The translations under genes were made by a program, and so were the position numbers. A stretch of DNA of 7,394 nucleotides from NCBI GenBank assembly GCA_027322565.1, contig DAHVRG010000284.1:1-7394 (forward strand). Direction: 5' to 3'. Within the stretch, counting starts at the first letter, position 1. Each line of letters begins with the position of its first letter. The notes beneath the pieces were generated by a model, which was not told where the DNA came from, searched no databases, and saw only the letters and a list, made by a program, of their open reading frames with translations. Shown piece by piece: positions 1 through 5,731 of the stretch. The DNA is from Georgenia sp. Its GTDB lineage: Bacteria > Actinomycetota > Actinomycetes > Actinomycetales > Actinomycetaceae.

Positions 1-936
1 GTGCGACGTCGGCAGCGGCTGCGCAACGCCCTCCAGGGGCTCGCGCTCCTCACCGGGATGGCCCTCGTCTTCGCCGTCATCGCGTGGCTGTTCTTCGGTG
101 GCACGGGCCTGCTCGCCGTCGTCCTCGCAGGACTCGTGCTCGGCCTCGTCCGCCCCCGCGTGCCCACCGGCTGGGTACTGCGGATGTACGGCGCGCGGCC
201 CCTGCCCGCCCATGCCGCACCCGGGCTGCACCGGGCGGTCGCAGTGCTGGCGGAGCAGGCCGGGCTCCGCCGGCCTCCGCGGATCTACTACGTCGCCAGC
301 CCACTGACCAACGCCTTCGCCACCGGTGCGGGCGACGACGCCGCTGTCGCCGTCACCGACGGGATCCTCCGCCTCCTCACCGGACGCCAGCTCGTCGGGG
401 TGATCGCCCACGAGATCAGCCACATCCGGGCCGGGGACACCCGGGTCATGAACGTCTCCGACGCCATCGCCCGGATGACCCATGCGCTCGCCTACCTCGG
501 GATGTGGCTCGTGCCGCTCACGCTCCCGCTCACCCTCACCGGCGACCTCCGTCCGCTCCTCACCGGGGTGGCGCTCGTCGTCCTGCCGCTCGTGACGACG
601 CTCCTGCAGCTCGGTCTGTCCCGGTCCCGGGAGTACGACGCCGACCTCGCCGCGGCGGCACTCACCGGTGACCCGGAGGGGCTTGCCTCCGCGCTCGAGG
701 CGCTCGAGCGGTCCCAGGGCGGGATCTGGGAGCGGCTCATGGTGCCGCACCGCCGCAGCCCGGACCCGGCGCTGCTCCGCAGCCACCCGCCCACCGCCGA
801 GCGGACCCGCCGGCTGCGCGCCCTGGCACCGACCGCCCGACGCGAGCCGCTCGGCGGTGACACGCCAGCGCCACCGACCGGCTACCCGCGGGTCTCGGGT
901 CCCCCGCGGCTGCGGCCTCCGTGGATCAGGTGGTGA
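1..936 (+). CDS. M48-family membrane zinc metalloprotease (HtpX-like)
   Basis: This 311-residue protein is read from GTG at the first base, so the true start could lie further left; the length is normal for HtpX-like proteins. Two hydrophobic segments lie near residues 12-33 and 36-50, with two more near 162-180 and 186-206, giving a membrane-anchored protease with a cytoplasmic active site as in HtpX. The zinc motif HEISH is at residues 137-141 (ligands H137 and H141, catalytic E138). The third ligand is probably E211 in SREYDAD, the usual second M48 motif. The family degrades damaged or misfolded membrane proteins; the specific substrate here is unknown. The Pro/Arg-rich tail ending in W is common in actinobacterial members. 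The downstream neighbour is a degenerate gene, so there is no operon clue. Family call is firm; the role in membrane quality control is inferred. Confidence 0.9.
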   Translation: MRRRQRLRNALQGLALLTGMALVFAVIAWLFFGGTGLLAVVLAGLVLGLVRPRVPTGWVLRMYGARPLPAHAAPGLHRAVAVLAEQAGLRRPPRIYYVASPLTNAFATGAGDDAAVAVTDGILRLLTGRQLVGVIAHEISHIRAGDTRVMNVSDAIARMTHALAYLGMWLVPLTLPLTLTGDLRPLLTGVALVVLPLVTTLLQLGLSRSREYDADLAAAALTGDPEGLASALEALERSQGGIWERLMVPHRRSPDPALLRSHPPTAERTRRLRALAPTARREPLGGDTPAPPTGYPRVSGPPRLRPPWIRW

Positions 937-1040
937 GGACGGTGCAGGCGGGCCTTCGGACGGCAGCGGCGGACAGCTGCGTCCGCCGTCGCGCGGTGAG
1001 GGGCTCGGGCCGTGGGCGTTGAGACGGACGTCCCGCCCCG

Positions 1041-1538
1041 GTGTACGGGACCGTGCTCCAGACGACCGCCCGGGTCGCGGGGCCGCGCGGACCGGTCGAC
1101 GTCTACGGCGTCGTCATGGACGCGTGGTGGCTGGACCAGAGCGGGGAGCGCCAGGACGCCGTGCGCGGGCTCCTGTCCCACCTGGCCGCACGGCAGGAGG
1201 AGCACACCCCGCTCGTCGTCTGCGGCGACTTCAACGCCGACCCGGACAGCGACGAGATGCGCCTGCTCCGCGGCAGGACGACGGCCCCTGTCCCCGGGCT
1301 GGCGTTCTACGACGCCTGGGAGGTCGCCGGGACCGGCGCGGGTCACACGTGGTCGAACACCAATCCGTGGGCCTGCCCACTGCTGTGGCCCGACCGGCGG
1401 ATCGACTACGTCCTCACGGCGACGCCGCGGCGGGCCGGCGCCGGCCACCCCGTCGCGGCGGGGCTGCTCGGCACCCGCGTCGTGCACGGCGTGCACCCCT
1501 CCGACCATTACGGCGTGTGGGCCGACGTGCGCTACTGA
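1041..1538 (+). pseudogene. Endonuclease/exonuclease/phosphatase (EEP) family, C-terminal remnant
   Basis: The 165-residue reading frame matches only the second half of an EEP (DNase I-like) domain. Visible motifs are CGDFNADP (GDFN at residues 62-65, metal/phosphate site), RRIDYVL (residues 119-125) and the terminal SDHYGVW with the catalytic Asp-His (residues 154-160). The N-terminal half, which should carry the Asn and the metal-binding Glu (usually in a QE motif), is absent. A TGA at 1020-1022 closes the frame 18 bp before the only upstream start candidate, GTG 1041, and I found no convincing ribosome binding site. The usual THL motif of the family reads GVVMD here, another sign of relaxed constraint. 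Only 104 bp separate it from the protease, so the missing half was deleted rather than frameshifted nearby. Catalysis is very unlikely. It overlaps the convergent kinase gene by 7 bp. Confidence 0.75.
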
Positions 1539-2464
1539 GCGGTCGTCCACGTGTCCGGCGGCGGCTCCTCCTCGCCCATCAGCACCTGGCCGAGGGTGTG
1601 GTGGCCGATCGCGCGGATGACCGGCTCGTCGTCGGACATCGTCACCATGGCGGTCGCCATGCTCAGGGCCCAGCCGCGGGCGCGCCGCCAGGTCGCGGTG
1701 TCGTAGCGGTCCGCGAGAGCGGCGCGGAAACGGGCACGCCCGGTCGCGTCGAAGGTCAGCCACGCGGTGGCGAGGTCGGTCGCCGGGTCCCCGGCGGTGA
1801 GGTCGCCGAAGTCGACGACGGCGGCGAGCTCGCCGGCGTCGTCGACGACGAGGTTGTGGGGGTGGAGGTCTCCGTGCAGCCAGGTCGGCGGGCCGCTCCA
1901 CGACGGCGTTGCGGCCAGCTCGGTCCACAGCGCCAGCAGCTCCGCCGCCCGTGGCAGGGACCCGTGCCCCAGCCGGTCCCGGACGACGGCGTCCCGGCCG
2001 GTCAGTGGCCCGCCGCGCACCGGGTTCGCCGGCGCGTCGGACGGTGCCGGGAGGTGGAGTGCACGGACGAACCGGGCGAGCGGGCCGGCCAGCGACGTGC
2101 GCGCCGCCGGCGGGACGGTTCCGGCGGACCGGCCGTCCACCCAGGGGACGACGGACCACCGCCAGGGGTAGTGCACCGTCGGAGTACCGGTCCGCACGGG
2201 CACCGGGAGCACGACGTCGACCGTCGCCGCCACCCGCGCGGCGAGCACGGGGAGCCAGCGCTGCTCCTGCTCGACCAACGGGGCGGCGACCGCCCGGCGC
2301 GGAAGCCGCACCGCGAGGTCGGAGCCCAGGCGCCACACACTGTTGTCCCACCCGTTCGTGGCGAGCCGCAGCGGCAGGTGCGCGAGGTCGGGGTGCTGGT
2401 CACCGAGCAGCGCCCGGACCAGGTCCGCGTCGACGGTGACCTCCGCAGCCGGGGTGTCGGGCAT
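1532..2464 (-). CDS. Aminoglycoside phosphotransferase (APH)-family kinase
   Basis: This 310-residue protein has an APH/choline-kinase fold. The N-lobe contains NGWDNSVWRLG (residues 37-47) and AVRLPRR (residues 51-57, probably the ATP-binding strands). The C-lobe has the Brenner catalytic loop WLHGDLHPHN (residues 195-204; catalytic D199, metal-binding N204) and the metal-binding VVDFGD (D218), followed by GDPATDLA. All key residues are present, so it should be an active small-molecule kinase using a nucleoside triphosphate. Members next to no drug-modifying genes are usually of unknown substrate, so resistance should not be assumed. ATG 2464 is chosen because the protein then begins like its relatives and because TACCGT lies 7 nt upstream, fitting a leaderless transcript. 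It lies 65 bp behind the sigma factor on the same strand, so some read-through is possible. Its 3' end overlaps the EEP remnant convergently. Confidence 0.88.
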   Translation of the reverse strand: MPDTPAAEVTVDADLVRALLGDQHPDLAHLPLRLATNGWDNSVWRLGSDLAVRLPRRAVAAPLVEQEQRWLPVLAARVAATVDVVLPVPVRTGTPTVHYPWRWSVVPWVDGRSAGTVPPAARTSLAGPLARFVRALHLPAPSDAPANPVRGGPLTGRDAVVRDRLGHGSLPRAAELLALWTELAATPSWSGPPTWLHGDLHPHNLVVDDAGELAAVVDFGDLTAGDPATDLATAWLTFDATGRARFRAALADRYDTATWRRARGWALSMATAMVTMSDDEPVIRAIGHHTLGQVLMGEEEPPPDTWTTAQ

Positions 2465-2471
2465 ACCGACC

Positions 2472-2477
2472 ACGGTA
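2472..2477 (-). promoter_or_regulatory. Predicted leaderless -10 hexamer of the APH-family kinase
   Basis: On the minus strand TACCGT is followed by 7 nt and then the ATG at 2464. No Shine-Dalgarno sequence is visible before that ATG, so transcription starting at the A of the start codon is a reasonable reading, as is common in actinobacteria. The expected -35 region is GC-rich and shows no clear match. Confidence 0.45.
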
Positions 2478-2529
2478 CGCGCGGGTGACGGCCCGCCGGT
2501 GCCCGTGCCGTGCCGCACCTCGCGCGGGC

Positions 2530-3495
2530 CTACGTGCCGCCGCCGTCCGCGCGCGTGGAGTCCCGCCGCGAGCGCCGCAGCCGGTTCCGCTCCCGGACGA
2601 GCGCTCGGATGTCCCCGGGCACCCCGAGGTGGCGCAGCTTGTCGGGGTTGGTCACCGACCGGATCATCTGGACCTGCCCGTCGAGGATGTCCAGGGACCA
2701 CGCGGCGACGACGTGTCCGCCCGCGTCCCGGATGACGGCGCCGGGGTTGCCGTTGACGTCGCGCCGTTCCAGCTGGGCACCGGCGGCCAGCAAGGACGGC
2801 GCCGTGGCCACGAGGATCCGCGCTACCCGGACGGCGCCGAACGTCACGCCCTGGCCGCCGCCCTTGCCGCCACCGTCGTTCACGGTCGCGACGTCGGCCG
2901 CGAGCAGCGCCTGCAGCCCGGCCAGGTCCCCGCGGCTCAGCGCGTCGAAGAACCGGTCGGCCAGCTCCAGCCGCTTGCGCCGGTCCGCCTCGAACCGGGG
3001 CCGGCCCGACCGCATGTGCCGTCGCGCCCGGCTGGCGAGCTGGCGGCAGGCCGCCTCCGACCGGTCGACGACGGCGGCGATCTCGGCGAAGCCGAAACCG
3101 AAGACCTCGCGGAGGACGAACACCGCCCGCTCCAGGGGGCTGAGCCGCTCCAGCACGAGGAGCGCGGCCATGGACGCGGAGTCGGCCAGGTCCGCCGCCC
3201 GTTCCGGGTCGCGGTACGGGTCGACGGACGGCTCGTCGGTGAGCAGCGGCTCGGGCAGCCACGGCCCGACGTAGGTCTCGCGACGCACCCGTGCCGAGCG
3301 CAGCACGTCGATGGAGACCCGGGTGACGACGGTGGCGAGGTAGGCCTTGGGCGAGTCGGGGCGGACTCCCGATCCGGCGTACCGCAGCCAGGTCTCCTGC
3401 ACCGCGTCCTCGGCCTCGCTCACGCTGCCGAGGATCCGGTAGGCGATGGAGAAGAGCAGCGGGCGGAGCTCCTCGAACTGCTCGGCGTGCGCCAT
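2530..3495 (-). CDS. sigJ: ECF41 (SigJ-type) RNA polymerase sigma factor with fused SnoaL-like domain
   Basis: This 321-residue protein directs RNA polymerase to a small set of promoters. Sigma region 2 covers about residues 6-70 (FEELRPLLFSIAYRILGS, then EDAVQETWLR). Region 4 covers about 108-162 (LSPLERAVFVLREVFGFGFAEIA, helix-turn-helix). A C-terminal SnoaL/NTF2-like extension covers about 175-287. Three ECF41 hallmarks are visible: WLPEP in the linker (residues 79-83), DGGGK (207-211) and NPDKL (283-287). In this group the fused domain modulates activity in place of a separate anti-sigma factor. A basic tail of about 34 residues follows NPDKL. ATG 3495 is chosen because GAGGGGG lies 6 nt upstream and the protein then starts at the family's usual point. 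ATG 3534 (334 aa) would fit a leaderless mRNA. The gene is divergent from a DoxX-like gene, and matching promoters suggest autoregulation. Confidence 0.92.
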   Translation of the reverse strand: MAHAEQFEELRPLLFSIAYRILGSVSEAEDAVQETWLRYAGSGVRPDSPKAYLATVVTRVSIDVLRSARVRRETYVGPWLPEPLLTDEPSVDPYRDPERAADLADSASMAALLVLERLSPLERAVFVLREVFGFGFAEIAAVVDRSEAACRQLASRARRHMRSGRPRFEADRRKRLELADRFFDALSRGDLAGLQALLAADVATVNDGGGKGGGQGVTFGAVRVARILVATAPSLLAAGAQLERRDVNGNPGAVIRDAGGHVVAAWSLDILDGQVQMIRSVTNPDKLRHLGVPGDIRALVRERNRLRRSRRDSTRADGGGT

Positions 3496-3542
3496 CGCCG
3501 TCCCCCTCACCAGGTCCGTTCGTCCGTCGTCCATACCCACGA

Positions 3543-3569
3543 GACGGACGAGGGCCGGTTGCTGTGACA
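3543..3569 (-). promoter_or_regulatory. Predicted ECF41-type promoter of the sigma factor gene
   Basis: On the minus strand TGTCACA (3569-3563) is followed by 16 nt and CGTC (3546-3543). As I recall, TGTCACA at -35 and CGTC at -10 is the ECF41 target signature. Transcription would begin near 3536-3534, giving either a roughly 40-nt leader to ATG 3495 or a leaderless message from ATG 3534. A second CGTC at 3550-3547 has a 12-nt spacing and is less likely to be the one used. The architecture implies that the sigma factor transcribes its own gene. Confidence 0.72.
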
Positions 3570-3599
3570 CGGTCACCGCGGCCGCCTCGATGTCACAGC
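3561..3599. repeat. Perfect 9-bp inverted repeat holding both divergent -35 elements
   Basis: GCTGTGACA (3561-3569) and TGTCACAGC (3591-3599) are exact reverse complements separated by 21 bp. Each arm contains the outward-facing TGTCACA -35 box of one divergent promoter, extended by an identical GC. The GCGGCCGC palindrome at 3578-3585 sits almost at the centre. The sigma-factor explanation accounts for the repeat, but a dimeric regulator binding the same arms cannot be excluded from sequence. Confidence 0.75.
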
Positions 3600-3617
3600 G
3601 GAACGGCGTGCCGCGTC
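3591..3617 (+). promoter_or_regulatory. Predicted ECF41-type promoter of the DoxX-like gene
   Basis: TGTCACA (3591-3597), 16 nt, then CGTC (3614-3617): the same elements and spacing as the promoter of the divergent sigma factor gene. Transcription would start near 3624, leaving a leader of about 43 nt that carries a hairpin and a strong Shine-Dalgarno sequence before ATG 3667. Confidence 0.75.
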
Positions 3618-3627
3618 CTCAGGGTCA

Positions 3628-3646
3628 GCCCCTCGCCGCGAGGGGC
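3628..3646 (+). promoter_or_regulatory. Strong hairpin in the 5' leader of the DoxX-like gene
   Basis: GCCCCTCG (3628-3635) and CGAGGGGC (3639-3646) form a perfect 8-bp stem with a 3-nt CCG loop. It lies a few bases after the predicted transcription start and 9 bp before the ribosome binding site. No U-tract follows, so it is unlikely to be an intrinsic terminator. A 5'-proximal stem of this kind could protect the mRNA from decay or tune translation; either role is inference. Confidence 0.55.
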
Positions 3647-3655
3647 ACCCACCCG

Positions 3656-3662
3656 AAGGAGG
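3656..3662 (+). promoter_or_regulatory. Strong ribosome binding site fixing the DoxX-like start
   Basis: AAGGAGG lies 4 nt before ATG 3667, measured from its last base. This near-perfect Shine-Dalgarno match decides the start codon and suggests efficient translation once the promoter is active. Confidence 0.8.
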
Positions 3663-3666
3663 ACCC

Positions 3667-4050
3667 ATGAACACCGCACTGTGGATCGTCGCCAGCCTAC
3701 TCGCCGCCGGTTACCTCGCCGGGGGCGCGGCAATGGTCGTCCTGCCGAAGGAGCGGTTCCGCGCCATCTCCCGCAACCAGCACTACGTCGACGAGTTCAG
3801 CCCCGGCTTCATCACGGCGCTCGGCGCCGTGAAGGTCGCCGGGGCTGTCGGGCTCGTCCTCCCGGCGGTCACCGGCATCGCTCCGGTGCTGGTGCCGGTC
3901 GCCGCCCTCGGGTTCGTCCTCGTCATGACCGGGGCGACGACCGTCCGGATCGTCCGCCGGGAGTGGCGCAACGCGCTCGGTGACCTCGTGTTCGTCGCGC
4001 TCTCCGGCTTCGTCGCGTGGGGCCGGTTCGTCCCCGAGCCGTTCCTCTGA
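3667..4050 (+). CDS. DoxX-like four-helix membrane protein
   Basis: This small 127-residue protein has four hydrophobic segments, roughly residues 4-26, 47-66, 70-93 and 104-118. The pattern resembles the DoxX-like group: a first helix ending in a short charged stretch (LPKERFRAI, 26-34), a second helix starting with a Lys (GAVKVAGAVGLVLP, 53-66), and a short C-terminal tail. The name DoxX comes from an archaeal quinone-linked oxidase subunit, but most bacterial relatives have no known biochemistry; a redox or membrane-stress role is only a family-level guess. ECF41 sigma factors are often encoded beside carboxymuconolactone decarboxylase, oxidoreductase or DoxX-like genes, which fits the position and the shared promoter here. 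The gene is followed after 70 bp by an alcohol dehydrogenase on the same strand, so the two may be partly co-transcribed. Confidence 0.82.
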   Translation: MNTALWIVASLLAAGYLAGGAAMVVLPKERFRAISRNQHYVDEFSPGFITALGAVKVAGAVGLVLPAVTGIAPVLVPVAALGFVLVMTGATTVRIVRREWRNALGDLVFVALSGFVAWGRFVPEPFL

Positions 4051-4067
4051 CGCCGCCGGCCCCGCGA

Positions 4068-4095
4068 TTGCGGCAGGACCTCGCCCCGGTAGCGT
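4068..4095 (+). promoter_or_regulatory. Possible own promoter of the alcohol dehydrogenase
   Basis: TTGCGG (4068-4073), 16 nt, then TAGCGT (4090-4095) resembles a housekeeping sigma-70 promoter in the gap after the DoxX-like gene. It would give a leader of about 20 nt containing the GGAGGAG ribosome binding site at 4110-4116. There is no TGTCACA box here, so any control of the dehydrogenase by the ECF41 factor would have to come by read-through. Confidence 0.45.
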
Positions 4096-4120
4096 GGCCG
4101 CCAACCCACGGAGGAGAACC

Positions 4121-5233
4121 ATGCCGACCACGACCAGCGCCCACGTCCTCACCGAGCCCCGCGGCACGTTCCAGCTGGTCGACGGGATCGAGCTCGACGA
4201 CCCGCGCCCGGGTGAGGTCCTCGTCCGCTTCACCTCCACGGGCCTGTGCCACACCGACCTGTTCGCGCGCGACGTCTTCCACCAGCCCGACTTCCCCGAC
4301 GCCGTGTACGGGCACGAGGGCACCGGCGTCGTCGAGGCGGTCGGGGCCGGCGTCACCGAGTTCGCCGAGGGCGACCGCGTGATGGCCTCATACACCTCCT
4401 GTGGCCAGTGCCGCACCTGCCTGACCGGCCGCCCGTTCAACTGCGAGCAGTTCAACGACCTCAACTTCGCCCTCACCCGGGCCGACGGGTCGTACAAGGC
4501 CGCCCGCGCCGGCGGCCCGGTCGGCGCCAGCTTCTTCGGGCAGTCCTCCTTCGGGACCCACGGCCTCGTCGCCGCACGCGACCTGGCCAAGGTGCCCGAG
4601 TGGGTGGAGGCGGACGACGAGTACCTCCTCGGCCCCCTGGGCTGCGGCGTGCAGACGGGCGCCGGCGCGATCCTCAACGCCCTTCGGCCCGGCCCCACCG
4701 ACAGCATCGTCATCGCCGGCACCGGCGCCGTCGGGCTCAGCGGCCTCATGGCCGCCGTCGCCGCGGGCGTCGGCACGATCATCGCCGTCGACGTCGTCCC
4801 GGCCCGGCTCGAGCTGGCCCGCGAGCTGGGCGCGACCCACACGGTGGACGGCCGCGACGAGGACCAGGTCGAGCAGATCCGGGCCGTCACCGGTGGCCAC
4901 GGCGCGACCCACGCGTTCGACACGACGGCCGTCGGCCCCGTGCTCACTCGGCTCGTCGACGCCCTCGCCTGGGGCGGGACCCTCGGGATCGTCGGTGCCG
5001 CGCCCGGCATGTCGCTCGACCTGCTGCCGGTCATGCAGCTGGGCCGCCGGGTCCAGGGCATCGTCGAGGGCAACTCGGTGCCCCGTGTCTTCATCCCCCA
5101 GCTCCTCGAGCTGCGACGGCAGGGCCGCTTCCCGCTGGAACGGCTCGTCCAGACCTTCCCGTTCCCCGAGCTGGAGACCGCCATTGCGGCCACCACCTCC
5201 GGGGAGGCGGTCAAGGCCGTCCTCGTCCACTGA
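4121..5233 (+). CDS. Zinc-dependent NAD(P) alcohol dehydrogenase, aryl-alcohol type
   Basis: This 370-residue medium-chain dehydrogenase should interconvert a primary (probably aromatic or allylic) alcohol and its aldehyde in the cytoplasm. Catalytic zinc ligands are C43 (GLCHTDL), H65/E66 (GHEGTGVVE) and C175 (GPLGCGVQTG). The structural zinc site C94, C97, C100, C108 is complete. The Rossmann motif is GTGAVG (residues 200-205), and D224 at the end of the next strand favours NAD over NADP. The segment GASFFGQSSFGTHGLV (residues 136-151) is typical of benzyl/aryl-alcohol dehydrogenases of the XylB kind, and the length fits. ATG 4121 is supported by GGAGGAG at 4110-4116; longer in-frame extensions would run into the upstream gene. 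It sits 70 bp after the DoxX-like gene. The substrate is inferred from family resemblance only. Confidence 0.92.
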   Translation: MPTTTSAHVLTEPRGTFQLVDGIELDDPRPGEVLVRFTSTGLCHTDLFARDVFHQPDFPDAVYGHEGTGVVEAVGAGVTEFAEGDRVMASYTSCGQCRTCLTGRPFNCEQFNDLNFALTRADGSYKAARAGGPVGASFFGQSSFGTHGLVAARDLAKVPEWVEADDEYLLGPLGCGVQTGAGAILNALRPGPTDSIVIAGTGAVGLSGLMAAVAAGVGTIIAVDVVPARLELARELGATHTVDGRDEDQVEQIRAVTGGHGATHAFDTTAVGPVLTRLVDALAWGGTLGIVGAAPGMSLDLLPVMQLGRRVQGIVEGNSVPRVFIPQLLELRRQGRFPLERLVQTFPFPELETAIAATTSGEAVKAVLVH

Positions 5234-5241
5234 GAGACGCC

Positions 5242-5262
5242 TCCCTGCCCCCGGAACAGGGA
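5242..5262 (+). terminator. Possible weak hairpin after the alcohol dehydrogenase
   Basis: TCCCTG (5242-5247) pairs perfectly with CAGGGA (5257-5262) around a 9-nt loop, 9 bp after the dehydrogenase stop codon. There is no U-tract, and the stem is only 6 bp, so termination here is tentative. It lies just upstream of the predicted promoter of the next gene. Confidence 0.3.
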
Positions 5263-5277
5263 TGAGGGGCGACGTCG

Positions 5278-5283
5278 TACGCT
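5278..5283 (+). promoter_or_regulatory. Predicted leaderless -10 hexamer of the GNAT gene at 5291
   Basis: TACGCT is followed by 7 nt and then GTG 5291, with no Shine-Dalgarno sequence between. This is the usual geometry of a leaderless actinobacterial promoter and supports GTG 5291 as the start. The -35 region (around 5254-5260) has no good match. Confidence 0.45.
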
Positions 5284-5290
5284 GACCGCC

Positions 5291-5731
5291 GTGTCCGCCG
5301 CACCTGCGCTGCGCCCCCTCCGCCACGCCGACGCCTCCGCCGTCCTCGACGCCTTCCGGTCAGCCCCCGACATGGTCCGGCAGGGGGACGTCACGACGCC
5401 GGAGCAGGCCGAGGCGTACGTCCGCCGCCTCACCGAGCCGGGACGGCACGTCTTCGCGGTCACCGTCGCTGACCGCCTCGTCGGCTCGGTCGGGGTCCTC
5501 GTCGACGAGGAGGACCGGGTGGGCTGGGTCTGGTACTGGATGCACGCGGCGCACCGCGGCCGAGGGTGGATGTCGGCCGCCGTGGCCACGGTCGCGGACT
5601 GGGCCCTGACCGCGGGCGGCTGCGAGCGCGGCAAGTTCCTCATCGCCGGCGAGCGCGTCGACGTCCTCACCTACGGGCGGCTCGTCACCGACCCGGTGCC
5701 GGGCGGTCCGCGGCTGCTGCTGACGAGGTAG
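5291..5731 (+). pseudogene. RimJ-like GNAT acetyltransferase with an internal deletion in the CoA-binding core
   Basis: The 146-residue frame reads like a RimJ/RimL-type GNAT enzyme that would move an acetyl group from acetyl-CoA to an amine. The N-terminal strands, the VGWVWYWMHAAHRGRGWMSAAV pyrophosphate-binding motif (RGRGW near residues 89-93) and the C-terminal GKFLIAGERVDVLTYGRL are well kept. Between them, at residues 111-114 (CERG, bases 5621-5632), the family normally has about 28-30 more residues: strand 5 (LELGHR), the NNPAS helix and the AGF/EGT turn leading into ERGKFL. These are missing in frame, so the protein is continuous but lacks the Asn-bearing helix and strand that hold CoA. 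Relatives are about 175 residues. It is probably inactive, hence the pseudogene call, although expression may persist. Its 3' end overlaps the convergent hydrolase by 47 bp. Confidence 0.7.

Noticed and set aside
884..893. Palindrome ACCCGCGGGT near the end of the protease gene
   Set aside because: It lies inside coding sequence and short GC palindromes are common here; no regulatory context.
1532..2464. Kinase as an aminoglycoside resistance gene
   Set aside because: Only the APH superfamily fold is supported; there is no resemblance I can point to with a specific APH(3') or similar resistance enzyme and no mobile context.
668..2488. 606-codon open frame on the plus strand across the protease end, EEP remnant and kinase
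   Set aside because: Low-complexity Arg/Gly/Pro composition, overlaps three better-supported genes and shows no domain.
2485..3567. 360-codon open frame on the plus strand opposite the sigma factor
   Set aside because: It is the exact antisense of the sigma factor, whose ECF41 motifs are unambiguous.
4061..4075. CCGC-GATT-GCGG mini-hairpin between the DoxX-like gene and the dehydrogenase as a terminator
   Set aside because: The stem is only 4 bp, has no U-tract, and overlaps a plausible -35 element.
3697..5670. 657-codon open frame on the minus strand across the DoxX-like, dehydrogenase and GNAT genes
   Set aside because: It is antisense to genes with clear catalytic motifs, is rich in Arg/Ser/Pro, and has no recognisable domain; long shadow frames are expected at this GC content.
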